Source: Nanobdellota archaeon
GTDB lineage: Archaea > Nanobdellota > Nanobdellia > Woesearchaeales > GW2011-AR15
NCBI GenBank assembly: GCA_018815145.1
Contig: JAHIYL010000077.1
Coordinates: 1-11,104 of the forward strand
Length of the DNA stretch: 11,104 nt
Direction: 5' to 3'
The notes beneath the pieces were generated by a model. That model saw only the letters and a program-made list of their open reading frames with translations. It was not told the origin of the DNA and did not search any database. Within the stretch, counting starts at the first letter, position 1, and each line of letters starts with the position of its first letter. Shown here piece by piece: positions 1-6,505 of the stretch. The translations under genes were made by a program, and so were the position numbers.

Positions 1-20
1 AAAAAAAGTGCTGACCTAAG

Positions 21-2204
21 ATGAAGCTATCACTGAACAATAAAATATCAATGAGCCTGTTATTAATTATTTTTATCTCTACAATTGTTCTTGGTTCAAT
101 CATATTTATTCAGGGAAGCAGGATCATTGAAGAAAGAACAAAGGCACAGTTAGAGAGTGTTGTTGCATTGAAAGAAAATCAGTTAAATGATTTTATTTCA
201 GAAGAAAAAGGAGATTTAATTAGCATTGCAAAAGAAAAATATTTTGTTGATCTTTACAAGCAATTGATTCAGCATCATGAGATTTATGGAGAGCACCTTG
301 AATCATATCATGACACTATGGTGGATCTGCTGGATCAGAAAATAAGCACAATGGGAGAGGATTTTGTTGAACTTTTTGTTTTGGATATGAATGGTATTGT
401 GCACATTTCAACTGAGATACATAATACTGGGAAAATTAAATCTAATGAAGCCTATTTCACACAAGGACAAAAACAGACCTCAGTTCAAAGTTTTTATTAT
501 GATCTGACTCTCCAGCAGCCATCTATGGTGATCTCAACTCCAGTGCATGACAATAATGGCAGCTTGATGGCTGTATTGGTAGGAAGGATTGACCTGAATC
601 AGATCAGTGATCTCATGACCCAGAGAGAGGGCCTTGGTCAGACAGGAGAAACATATTTAGTGAACAAATATAATTACATTGTCACGAAATCTAGGTTCAT
701 TGAAGGCATAGAATTCAAGAAAACAATCCATACAGACGCAGTCAAGGATTGTCTGGAACAACACAGCGGAAGCCTGAAGTACAATGACTATAGAGATGTA
801 CCGGTAATAGGTGTATATAGATGGATTCCAGAAAGAAATATTTGCCTGATTGCAGAATTTGATCAGAGTGAGGCTTTTGAGCCAATCAATACACTCAGAA
901 ACATCATATTTTTTGTTGGCATAGGTGTTTTTGTCCTTGCTCTGATGATTGGACTCTGGATTTCAAAAACAATTACAGATCCCATCATTAGGCTGCGGAA
1001 TGCTGCTAAAGAAATAGGAGAAGGTAATTTTGATGTCAAGATAAAAAACAAAGGGGGAGATGAAATTGGTGAATTGTCAGAATCATTCACTGAGATGGCA
1101 CAGCAGCTAGCGATTCAAAATAAAAAAATCCTTCAGCATGAGAACGACCTTCATGATCAAGTTGATCAAAGAACAAAAGAGTTGCAGATTAAGCTGCTGG
1201 AACTGGAAAATACAAAACTTGCAGTCATGAATATATTGGAAGATACTGATGAGACCAACAAGAGTCTTATGTACACCAAAGAGGAACTGAAGAAAAAGAT
1301 TGAAGAGCTCAAGCTAATGGATCAAAAAAAGGATGAATTCCTCTCAGTGACTGCGCACGAATTAAAGACTCCTCTGACCAGTATCAGGGGTTTTGCTGAC
1401 CTTCTCCGTAATCCTGCAATAATGGCGAAAAAAGAGCAGAGGGATAAATATTTCAATATAATTATTGATGATACAAAGCGTCTTGAAAAACTGATCACTG
1501 ATATCCTTGATCTTTCAAGGCTTGATCTTGGGACAATGAAATTTAATTTTGAGAAAACAAGAATTAGCAGTGTATTTGAAGGATTGAAGGATCTGTCTGA
1601 AATTCCAATTAAGGACAAAGGATTGAAACCAATATTTGTAATAGGAGAAAAGATTCCTGACTTCAACACTGATGTCTCCAGGCTTCTGCAGGTATTGACC
1701 AACCTCATAAATAATGCTATCAAATACACTGAAAAAGGTTCAATAAAAGTTGAAGCAAAAAAACAAAGAGATGACATTTTTTTCAGTGTAACAGATACAG
1801 GTGTCGGGATTCCGGAATCTGAATTTGAAAGGATATTCAACAGATTCTATCAAGTCGATTCTTCTTATACGAGAAAAGTGGGAGGTTCAGGCCTTGGCCT
1901 GGCTGTGAGCAAAGGGATTGTAGAAGCACTTGGAGGAAGCATCCGGGTTGACAGTGTTATCGGAAAAGGGACAACATTCTCTTTCAATATTCCATTGAAT
2001 TCATATGTTAAAGGCAGGCATTTTGAATCAATCCTGCATGATCTGGAAGAAGATGGGAATAAGACTGGTGCAACAAAAAATATTCTCATGAAGAAAGGAA
2101 TAGTGGATCAGGAAGGTTTTCTTATCAATAATATTGAAAAGAGTCAATTCATCAAGACAAAAACCAGGAAAAAGAAATCATATAAGGACACTAAAAAGAA
2201 CTAA
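21..2204 (+). CDS. Membrane sensor histidine kinase (dCache-HAMP-HisKA-HATPase)
   Basis: Transmembrane sensor kinase that should autophosphorylate on a histidine and pass the phosphate to a receiver, probably the one encoded next door. Visible in the 727 residues: TM1 at about 11-31; an extracellular region at about 32-290 of dCache type, ending in the typical IGVYRWIPE strand; TM2 at about 294-315; a HAMP segment from about 316 to 368; a coiled-coil linker to about 435; HisKA with H-box DEFLSVTAHELKTPL (His446); HATPase with N-box around Asn561/564/565, G1 DTGVGIP (592-598), F-box FNRFYQ and G2 GGSGLGL (621-627). All catalytic motifs look intact. The catalytic domain ends near residue 660 and a lysine-rich tail of about 65 residues of unknown role follows. 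ATG 21 is the first start after an in-frame stop at 12-14; no Shine-Dalgarno site is visible. The ligand cannot be read from the sequence. Confidence 0.95.
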   Translation: MKLSLNNKISMSLLLIIFISTIVLGSIIFIQGSRIIEERTKAQLESVVALKENQLNDFISEEKGDLISIAKEKYFVDLYKQLIQHHEIYGEHLESYHDTMVDLLDQKISTMGEDFVELFVLDMNGIVHISTEIHNTGKIKSNEAYFTQGQKQTSVQSFYYDLTLQQPSMVISTPVHDNNGSLMAVLVGRIDLNQISDLMTQREGLGQTGETYLVNKYNYIVTKSRFIEGIEFKKTIHTDAVKDCLEQHSGSLKYNDYRDVPVIGVYRWIPERNICLIAEFDQSEAFEPINTLRNIIFFVGIGVFVLALMIGLWISKTITDPIIRLRNAAKEIGEGNFDVKIKNKGGDEIGELSESFTEMAQQLAIQNKKILQHENDLHDQVDQRTKELQIKLLELENTKLAVMNILEDTDETNKSLMYTKEELKKKIEELKLMDQKKDEFLSVTAHELKTPLTSIRGFADLLRNPAIMAKKEQRDKYFNIIIDDTKRLEKLITDILDLSRLDLGTMKFNFEKTRISSVFEGLKDLSEIPIKDKGLKPIFVIGEKIPDFNTDVSRLLQVLTNLINNAIKYTEKGSIKVEAKKQRDDIFFSVTDTGVGIPESEFERIFNRFYQVDSSYTRKVGGSGLGLAVSKGIVEALGGSIRVDSVIGKGTTFSFNIPLNSYVKGRHFESILHDLEEDGNKTGATKNILMKKGIVDQEGFLINNIEKSQFIKTKTRKKKSYKDTKKN

Positions 2205-2206
2205 AA

Positions 2207-2241
2207 AAATTTAAATAGTAGTGCAATAACTATAGTTATTG
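2207..2241 (+). promoter_or_regulatory. TATA-like box plus 18-base perfect palindrome before the receiver gene
   Basis: The 90-base gap after the kinase holds TTTAAATA (2210-2217), an archaeal TATA-like box. The perfect palindrome CAATAACTATAGTTATTG (2224-2241) lies where transcription from that box would begin, about 26 bases downstream of its centre. This geometry fits an operator that blocks initiation. It could also act as a small hairpin at the end of the kinase mRNA, but no T tract follows. Seen: the sequences. Inferred: their function. Confidence 0.45.
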
Positions 2242-2294
2242 ATTATGTTGTAAAATCAGCACTTACTCAGGTATATTGAAAAAAGGTTATAAAT

Positions 2295-2666
2295 ATGGCA
2301 AAAGGAAAAATTCTTATTGTTGATGACGAACCTCATCTGGTTGAACTCTTGACTGCAATACTTGAAGCAGAAGGATATAATGTGACCGCAGCCACCAATG
2401 GCCCGGATGCTCTGGACAGACTTAAAAACCTGAAACCTGATCTGGTGATACTCGATATGATGATGCCGGGAATGAGCGGCAGAGAAGTCTGCGAGAAGAT
2501 TAGGGCAGAACCAAAGACAAAAAATCTCAATGTCATGTTCCTGACTGTAGCCAAATTCTCAGAAACAGGAAAAAAAGTGCTTGATGACATGAAGGTGCAG
2601 GGTTATCTTACAAAACCATTTGAGAATGATGATCTCCTAAAGCATGTCAAGAAAATAATTGGCTAG
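2295..2666 (+). CDS. Stand-alone response regulator receiver protein (CheY-like)
   Basis: Single receiver (REC) domain of 123 residues with no output domain. The acidic pocket Asp10/Asp11 sits in ILIVDDEP, the phospho-acceptor is Asp54 in VILDMMMPG, Thr84 is the switch residue in MFLTVAK, and Lys107 is in YLTKPF. All five conserved positions are present, so it should be phosphorylated in the usual way. It lies 90 bases downstream of the kinase on the same strand, which makes the pair the likely phosphotransfer partners. With no DNA-binding or enzyme domain, its output must be protein-protein contact; the RecA-like proteins just downstream are candidates (inference). The ribosome site is weak: AAAGGT ends about 8 bases before the ATG. 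Confidence 0.95.
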   Translation: MAKGKILIVDDEPHLVELLTAILEAEGYNVTAATNGPDALDRLKNLKPDLVILDMMMPGMSGREVCEKIRAEPKTKNLNVMFLTVAKFSETGKKVLDDMKVQGYLTKPFENDDLLKHVKKIIG

Positions 2667-2680
2667 ATATTGTAAATAAT

Positions 2681-2711
2681 TTTGCTTTCTGAGCAAATAA
2701 CGACTATTTTT
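2681..2711. terminator. Possible hairpin and T tract between convergent genes
   Basis: TTTGCT (2681-2686) can pair with AGCAAA (2692-2697) around a five-base loop, and a T run follows at 2706-2711. It lies at the convergent ends of the receiver gene and the minus-strand RecA-like gene. The stem is short and AT-rich. In archaea the T run alone could end transcription, so the call is weak. Confidence 0.3.
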
Positions 2712-3309
2712 TCAAGTTATTGCCTGATTCCATGATCTTATCCATGTACATCCCAAGGTCCTTGATCAGATTATCCATCTCATCCTTGACCAATTCTTCT
2801 TCCTTATTGATATAGAATATTTTTTTTATTCCTCCAATCTTTTCACAGATCTTGAGATCATTTGCAAGCTTCTGGATATCATTACCACCTGTAAAATGGA
2901 GAAGAGTATTTATTTCGTCCACAAGCAGCATATTACAGTTCCCATCGCACACATTCTTATGGATCGCTTTTTTTAGTTGCTCGATATTCTTGGTCTCAAG
3001 ATAATAACAATTTGGTTCATTCTCCTGCTTTTTATAATGGCTGCTCAAGACATCGATAAAAAAAACATTTTCCAGATTGACCCCTTTTTTTTCCATCTCG
3101 ATCCTGAAATATGAGTAAGGCATCCTAAGAAGTATGTAACAGATCCTATTTTGTTTGGAGAAGTCAGTGAGGATATTGGTGATAATCTCGTCATACTCAC
3201 TGGATTTCAGAAGTAGCATAAGAAACTTAAGATCCTTCTCTGCAAGATGTTTAATCACTTTAGTATCCATTTGGTTGTAAAAACTATATAAATCTTTTTG
3301 TTTACTCAA
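2704..3309 (-). CDS. Degenerate RecA/KaiC-like protein without P-loop (paralogue A)
   Basis: No named family recognised with certainty. The 201-residue protein has the alternating strand/helix pattern of a RecA/KaiC-type core: strand FLMLLL (29-34), strand YILLRMP, strand VFFIDVLSS, a Walker-B-like strand NMLLVDEINTLL (126-137, Asp131) and a C-terminal YMDKIMES. The place where a Walker A loop would be (LLLKSSEYD) has no GxxxxGK(T/S), so ATP hydrolysis is unlikely. It aligns end to end with the divergent plus-strand gene at 3499-4029. The annotated start is a TTG without a Shine-Dalgarno site; the ATG at codon 14 (3268-3270) gives an N-terminus matching the paralogue's length and may be the real start. 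Comparative work has proposed KaiC-like proteins as signalling hubs in archaea, which suits its position beside a kinase and receiver, but its function is unknown. Confidence 0.85.
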   Translation of the reverse strand: MSKQKDLYSFYNQMDTKVIKHLAEKDLKFLMLLLKSSEYDEIITNILTDFSKQNRICYILLRMPYSYFRIEMEKKGVNLENVFFIDVLSSHYKKQENEPNCYYLETKNIEQLKKAIHKNVCDGNCNMLLVDEINTLLHFTGGNDIQKLANDLKICEKIGGIKKIFYINKEEELVKDEMDNLIKDLGMYMDKIMESGNNLKK

Positions 3310-3498
3310 TAATGGTTAGCAATACTTATCTTGATTTTCTCAAAGTATATATATGTTTCCACTAAGATATGCATTTTAGGATAATTTTAGTATCATATTT
3401 ATCCCATATTTATAAAAAAGGATAAATTACTTTGTATCACAATTTTGAGTATATGAAAGGAAACAGCAATCTTTATAATCACAGGAGGTATTATTAAT
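3310..3498. promoter_or_regulatory. Divergent promoter region between the two RecA-like genes
   Basis: Gap of 189 bases with no coding signal. For the plus gene there are TATA-like boxes TTTATAAA (3410-3417) and TTTATAAT (3472-3479); for the minus gene, the TATATATA stretch near 3344-3352. GGATAA occurs at 3379-3384, its reverse complement TTATCC at 3399-3404 and GGATAA again at 3420-3425, with centres 20 and 21 bases apart (about two helical turns). CATATTTAT is directly repeated at 3394-3402 and 3405-3413. These repeats flank the main TATA-like box and could be binding sites for a shared regulator (inference). Confidence 0.45.
3483..3489 (+). promoter_or_regulatory. Strong Shine-Dalgarno site selecting a GTG start
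   Basis: AGGAGGT ends 9 bases before GTG 3499, a normal spacing, and 15 bases before the in-frame ATG at 3505. An ATG at 3497 overlaps the GTG but is in another frame and meets TGA at once. The site therefore favours the GTG start. Most other genes in this window show no such site. Confidence 0.65.
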
Positions 3499-4029
3499 GT
3501 GAAAATGTCTATATCAGAAGATATTGCAGACAGTCAGATTATGCTATTTGTTTCATCCAAAATCAAATATAACAGTGTGATGGAAATCCTTCAGCCGGAA
3601 TTGGAAAAAACTTGTCAAAAAATCGGATATATCACTCTAAATAAGCCGTTCATGACGATCATATCTGATCTGAAGAAAAAAAACCTGGACACATCAAAGT
3701 TCTATTTTGTTGATGCAATTACAGCCACTGTGCAGTCTCCGCCGCAGGCAGATAACTGCATTTTTGTCAGCTCTCCCACAGCACTCACAGATATGGGATT
3801 ATCTTATTCCTCGCTTTTCAATGAAAAGGACTGCGATTTAGTCTTTTTTGATACTATCTCTACCCTTATAGTGTATCAGGACATAGGGTCAGTGATCAAA
3901 TTTGTACACAACCTCATCACAAAAGCCAGGGTCATGAACAAGAAAGCAGCATTTCTTGCACTAAAAGAAGATTCTGAGGAGTTGATAAAGGACCTTACCA
4001 TGTTTGTTGATAAGATTATTGAGATCTAA
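3499..4029 (+). CDS. Degenerate RecA/KaiC-like protein without P-loop (paralogue B)
   Basis: Protein of 176 residues homologous over its length to the minus-strand protein at 2704-3309. Matching blocks include IMLFVSS with LMLLLKSS, KFYFVDAIT with NVFFIDVLS, the Walker-B-like DLVFFDTISTLI (113-124, Asp118) with NMLLVDEINTLL, and FVDKIIEI with YMDKIMES. DTISTL resembles the DSIS(A/T)L Walker B of KaiC/RadA-type ATPases. The P-loop position (FVSSKIKYN) lacks glycines and the GK(T/S) pair, so it is probably a non-catalytic binding or scaffold protein. GTG start chosen on Shine-Dalgarno spacing. It ends one base before the convergent membrane gene. With the kinase and receiver it may form one signalling module (inference); the exact family is not certain. 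Confidence 0.85.
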   Translation: MKMSISEDIADSQIMLFVSSKIKYNSVMEILQPELEKTCQKIGYITLNKPFMTIISDLKKKNLDTSKFYFVDAITATVQSPPQADNCIFVSSPTALTDMGLSYSSLFNEKDCDLVFFDTISTLIVYQDIGSVIKFVHNLITKARVMNKKAAFLALKEDSEELIKDLTMFVDKIIEI

Positions 4030-4030
4030 T

Positions 4031-4588
4031 TCATGGCAAGTTTCTTCTTTTTAGTCTATTGATTCTTTTCTTGATTTTCTTGTTTTCTGCCCCAATCTTT
4101 TTTTTGAGGCGTTTTTTTTCATCATCTTCAAGGCTCAGCCTCAAAGCATAGAAATCATCAATAGTGTTTTCAAGTTCCTCATGAGATTCTCTGAGTTTGA
4201 TATGTGATTTTTCAAGTTCGATCTTGTTTGATTCCAGCTCATTTTTTACACGTTTGTATATTGAGTTCTTTTCATGCAAAGCACCAATAGTGATATTTAA
4301 CATCTTTATTGAATTTTGCGATGCCTTCAAAACCAGCACTACAAAGACTGCTCCAAAAAAGAAAACCAGGCTGACAAGTGTGTCTGTTTCTGTTGATTCA
4401 AGACTGTTGCCCGGATGCAGAAAAAAATAGATAATGTATCCTGTCAGGAAAAACATGATGAGAACAAAGAGGATCTTCCATGAGTTATTTGACTTTTTGT
4501 CATTCGTTTTAGTGATAATTATTTTACATATATTTAAAGAAAATACGAGAAGGATAATTCCCATGCCAAGCAAAATTCTGAGCAGCAT
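4031..4588 (-). CDS. Three-helix membrane protein with cytoplasmic coiled coil
   Basis: Hypothetical protein of 185 residues. Three hydrophobic helices are evident: about 3-25, 38-57 and 70-88, with a short Ser/Thr/Glu-rich loop between the last two. From about residue 105 to 160 follows a charged heptad-like coiled coil (KNELESNKIELEKSHIKLRE and onward), then a strongly basic end with many Lys/Arg. The layout is that of the membrane and signalling-helix half of a sensor kinase with the kinase removed, and DDFYALRLSLEDDEKK resembles linker segments of archaeal sensor proteins as I recall them (not checked). No enzyme motif is present. It is convergent with the RecA-like gene one base away. 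Role as a membrane adaptor for the nearby signalling proteins is an inference. Confidence 0.8.
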   Translation of the reverse strand: MLLRILLGMGIILLVFSLNICKIIITKTNDKKSNNSWKILFVLIMFFLTGYIIYFFLHPGNSLESTETDTLVSLVFFFGAVFVVLVLKASQNSIKMLNITIGALHEKNSIYKRVKNELESNKIELEKSHIKLRESHEELENTIDDFYALRLSLEDDEKKRLKKKIGAENKKIKKRINRLKRRNLP

Positions 4589-4610
4589 AAGATTAGGATA
4601 GCATTATGAG

Positions 4611-4620
4611 TATTTATTAT
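4611..4620 (-). promoter_or_regulatory. TATA-like box for the membrane coiled-coil gene
   Basis: Read on the minus strand, ATAATAAATA is centred about 27 bases before the ATG at 4588, with no Shine-Dalgarno site between them. This is the spacing expected for a leaderless archaeal transcript starting at or next to the ATG. Confidence 0.5.
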
Positions 4621-4642
4621 TAATTGAATTACAAAAGATATC

Positions 4643-5062
4643 TCATGATTTTTTCTTTCTGATGAATTTCTTTAAAGAACTGTAACCTGTCTTCTTTTTT
4701 ATTCCTGCCTTGTACAAAGCTTTTTTCCAGGAGCCGAAGTATTTTTTATAGGTAGAATATGATGCTGTCCAGTCTTTTCCGCAAAGCTCTTTTGCTTTTG
4801 GCGGCCGTCCAAGCTCTTTATTCATCTGACGGATGTTGTCCAGGAGTTCAATCGGATCATACTGTAGTTGGACATTCAATTTAAGATCAGCTTTTTTGAG
4901 TGCTTTATTCCAGGTCCCATACCTGTTCATATAGGTGGATGAATGTGGCAATCCCTTGTCATCATTGATATCCTTTATTGTTGGCGTCCTTTTCAGTTTT
5001 TTAGCAAGCTTTTTTAGATAGTGAATGAGCTGCTCATGAGTGTATTTTTTCATCAGGAACAT
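4643..5062 (-). CDS. Protein of two homing-endonuclease-associated repeats
   Basis: Basic protein of 139 residues made of two copies of the repeat that often accompanies homing endonucleases (the HNH_repeat family). Copy 1 covers about residues 8-61 and copy 2 about 70-122. Each has the pattern of a helix, a K(L)xRxP turn (LKRTPTIKD; LGRPPKAKE), a Ser-Thr-Tyr block (SSTYMNRYGTWNKALKKADL; SYSTYKKYFGSWKKALYKAG) and a closing helix. A Lys-rich tail ends it. There is no HNH, GIY-YIG or LAGLIDADG motif, so it should bind DNA rather than cut it. Starts at codon 1 (5060-5062) and codon 4 (5051-5053) are both possible; a TTTAAAT box at 5081-5087 lies 23 or 32 bases upstream. A free-standing regulator or a relic of a mobile endonuclease are both possible. 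Confidence 0.8.
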   Translation of the reverse strand: MFLMKKYTHEQLIHYLKKLAKKLKRTPTIKDINDDKGLPHSSTYMNRYGTWNKALKKADLKLNVQLQYDPIELLDNIRQMNKELGRPPKAKELCGKDWTASYSTYKKYFGSWKKALYKAGIKKKTGYSSLKKFIRKKKS

Positions 5063-5113
5063 TGATAGGATGGAAGATTATTTAAATTTGTCGATATGGA
5101 GTGAAGAAGATGA

Positions 5114-6472
5114 TTATACAATCACAATCTGTGCACTTAAGACTTTGCTGCAAAGTAGATTTTCACAATAATATCCAGGATAATAATAAATACTGCTCTT
5201 GACTTCATTTTCAATGCAGAATTCGAAACAATCAATTTCTTTTTCTTTAAATATTTGATCAGCTTCATACATCGGGTTATTATAAGTTGAATCAGGTGTT
5301 TGTTTGAATGTTGCCCGATAGATATGGGTTTGCTGAAAATTATCCGGGCATTCAATAGGACATTCACTATTCTCTCTAATAAAAGGTATTGAGACAGGAA
5401 TCTGTTCTCTCTCATCCTTAATGAATTCGCTCTTATCAGGAGGTGTAGACTCATATTTGCAGCAATTGCCAATCAAATTGAATTTTGAGTCACAGTACTT
5501 TGGCCTGCAGGTGATTTTCAGATCATATATGGCTTCTGATCCGAACAGCTCATTATAATTACTAAAGCATACCTCAGGTTCAATTGCATGAATAAATACT
5601 GGCTCTCCGGAATCATCAGGCACAAAAATATCATTGCAAGTCCGTATCAGAAAATCCCTCCTGTTGGCGTTGTACCTTAATTCAATTAACTTTTTGTCTA
5701 AATGTGCATCATACTCAGATGATTTACGCACACTGCCTCTTCCAATATACATTGCAGCATGACCCCGTTTGTTTTTTAGAAATACTCCTTTATCGTCAAT
5801 AGCCTGTTTGACGTCCATGGAGAATACATCGCCGGGGCTGAATAGATCAAAATTAACTTCTCTGGCTGCTTCAGGTCTTGGTTTTTCCAACTCACCTTCT
5901 TTGCCCTCAATGTGAAGGTCAATTATTGCCCTGGACATAAACCTCACTTTTTCAGGCTCTGTTTGATCATACATCCTATCATTGCAGATTCCTGGATATT
6001 TTATGCCACCACCATCCTCCCAACTATACCCATCACCGTCAGGATAATTAGGCAAATAGTCATATTTTTGACCTTTGAATGTTTTATCAGGGATAGCATA
6101 TTCAAAAGCTGACTGAATAAATTGGGCACATGAAAACGATGATGCTTCAGGATTTCCAACTGGATATGTTGTTGTGCTCTGGTCATCATAGCGATATGTC
6201 AGGTATCCGCCAGAATCTTTATCAAACTGACTCTGTCCTGAAATGCAGTCCTGTCTGCCGCACAGCACATAATGTATCACTTCAGGGCATTCTGTATTCT
6301 CTTCAAGCCATGCAGCATAGTCAAAAGGAATATCAGTAGGAGGAGGAACAGGGGAGTCCGCAGGAGTGGGTGTTGGAGACATTGGTGTAGGTTCCGGTTC
6401 TTCAGTAGGTTGTTGGCCACAAGCAGAAATAATAAAAACTAAAACAAAGATTAGGCATAATGTTCTTTTCAT
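5114..6472 (-). CDS. Cys-rich secreted lipoprotein with NlpC/P60-like motifs
   Basis: Putative cell-surface protein of 452 residues. The first 18 residues form a lipoprotein signal (KR, hydrophobic core, ISAC with Cys18 as lipid site), followed by a Pro/Thr/Glu linker to about residue 49, a likely glycosylated stalk. The core has, in order, SFSCAQF (Cys115), SPGDVF (212-217), RGHAAMYIG (His238) and FIHAIEP (His295). The same order is found in NlpC/P60 papain-like hydrolases: catalytic Cys, pGD turn, H(V/A)(G/A)xYIG, then a strand with IHA. The Cys-His spacing of about 120 residues is longer than usual, implying an insertion. The C-terminal third has many cysteines, probably disulfides. The substrate is unknown; amidase or peptidase activity is inferred from motifs only. 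It follows the membrane regulator gene by 33 bases. Confidence 0.65.
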   Translation of the reverse strand: MKRTLCLIFVLVFIISACGQQPTEEPEPTPMSPTPTPADSPVPPPTDIPFDYAAWLEENTECPEVIHYVLCGRQDCISGQSQFDKDSGGYLTYRYDDQSTTTYPVGNPEASSFSCAQFIQSAFEYAIPDKTFKGQKYDYLPNYPDGDGYSWEDGGGIKYPGICNDRMYDQTEPEKVRFMSRAIIDLHIEGKEGELEKPRPEAAREVNFDLFSPGDVFSMDVKQAIDDKGVFLKNKRGHAAMYIGRGSVRKSSEYDAHLDKKLIELRYNANRRDFLIRTCNDIFVPDDSGEPVFIHAIEPEVCFSNYNELFGSEAIYDLKITCRPKYCDSKFNLIGNCCKYESTPPDKSEFIKDEREQIPVSIPFIRENSECPIECPDNFQQTHIYRATFKQTPDSTYNNPMYEADQIFKEKEIDCFEFCIENEVKSSIYYYPGYYCENLLCSKVLSAQIVIV

Positions 6473-6491
6473 CCATACTACAGAAAGCCTT

Positions 6492-6502
6492 GATTTATAT
6501 TA
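6492..6502 (-). promoter_or_regulatory. TATA-like box for the lipoprotein gene
   Basis: On the minus strand TTAATATAAATC is centred about 26 bases before the ATG at 6472. No Shine-Dalgarno site precedes that ATG. The spacing fits a leaderless transcript made independently of the upstream regulator gene. Confidence 0.5.
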
Positions 6503-6505
6503 ATT

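Noticed and set aside
1322..1840. Minus-strand open frame of 172 codons inside the kinase gene
   Set aside because: It lies wholly opposite the HisKA/HATPase coding region, which has clear motifs, and its translation is low-complexity Ser/Leu/Phe text typical of an antisense shadow.
3284..3293. TTTATATA on the minus strand as promoter for the RecA-like gene from its inner ATG (codon 14)
   Set aside because: Its centre is only about 19 bases before that ATG, placing the transcription start inside the coding region; length match with the paralogue is the better argument for that start.
4197..4430. Plus-strand open frame of 77 codons opposite the membrane coiled-coil gene
   Set aside because: Antisense shadow; the minus frame has coherent membrane helices and a coiled coil.
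5137..5472. Alternative minus-strand frame of 111 codons inside the lipoprotein gene, considered as a frameshifted part
   Set aside because: The lipoprotein frame is continuous to its own stop and keeps its cysteine pattern, so no frameshift is needed; the other frame is low-complexity.
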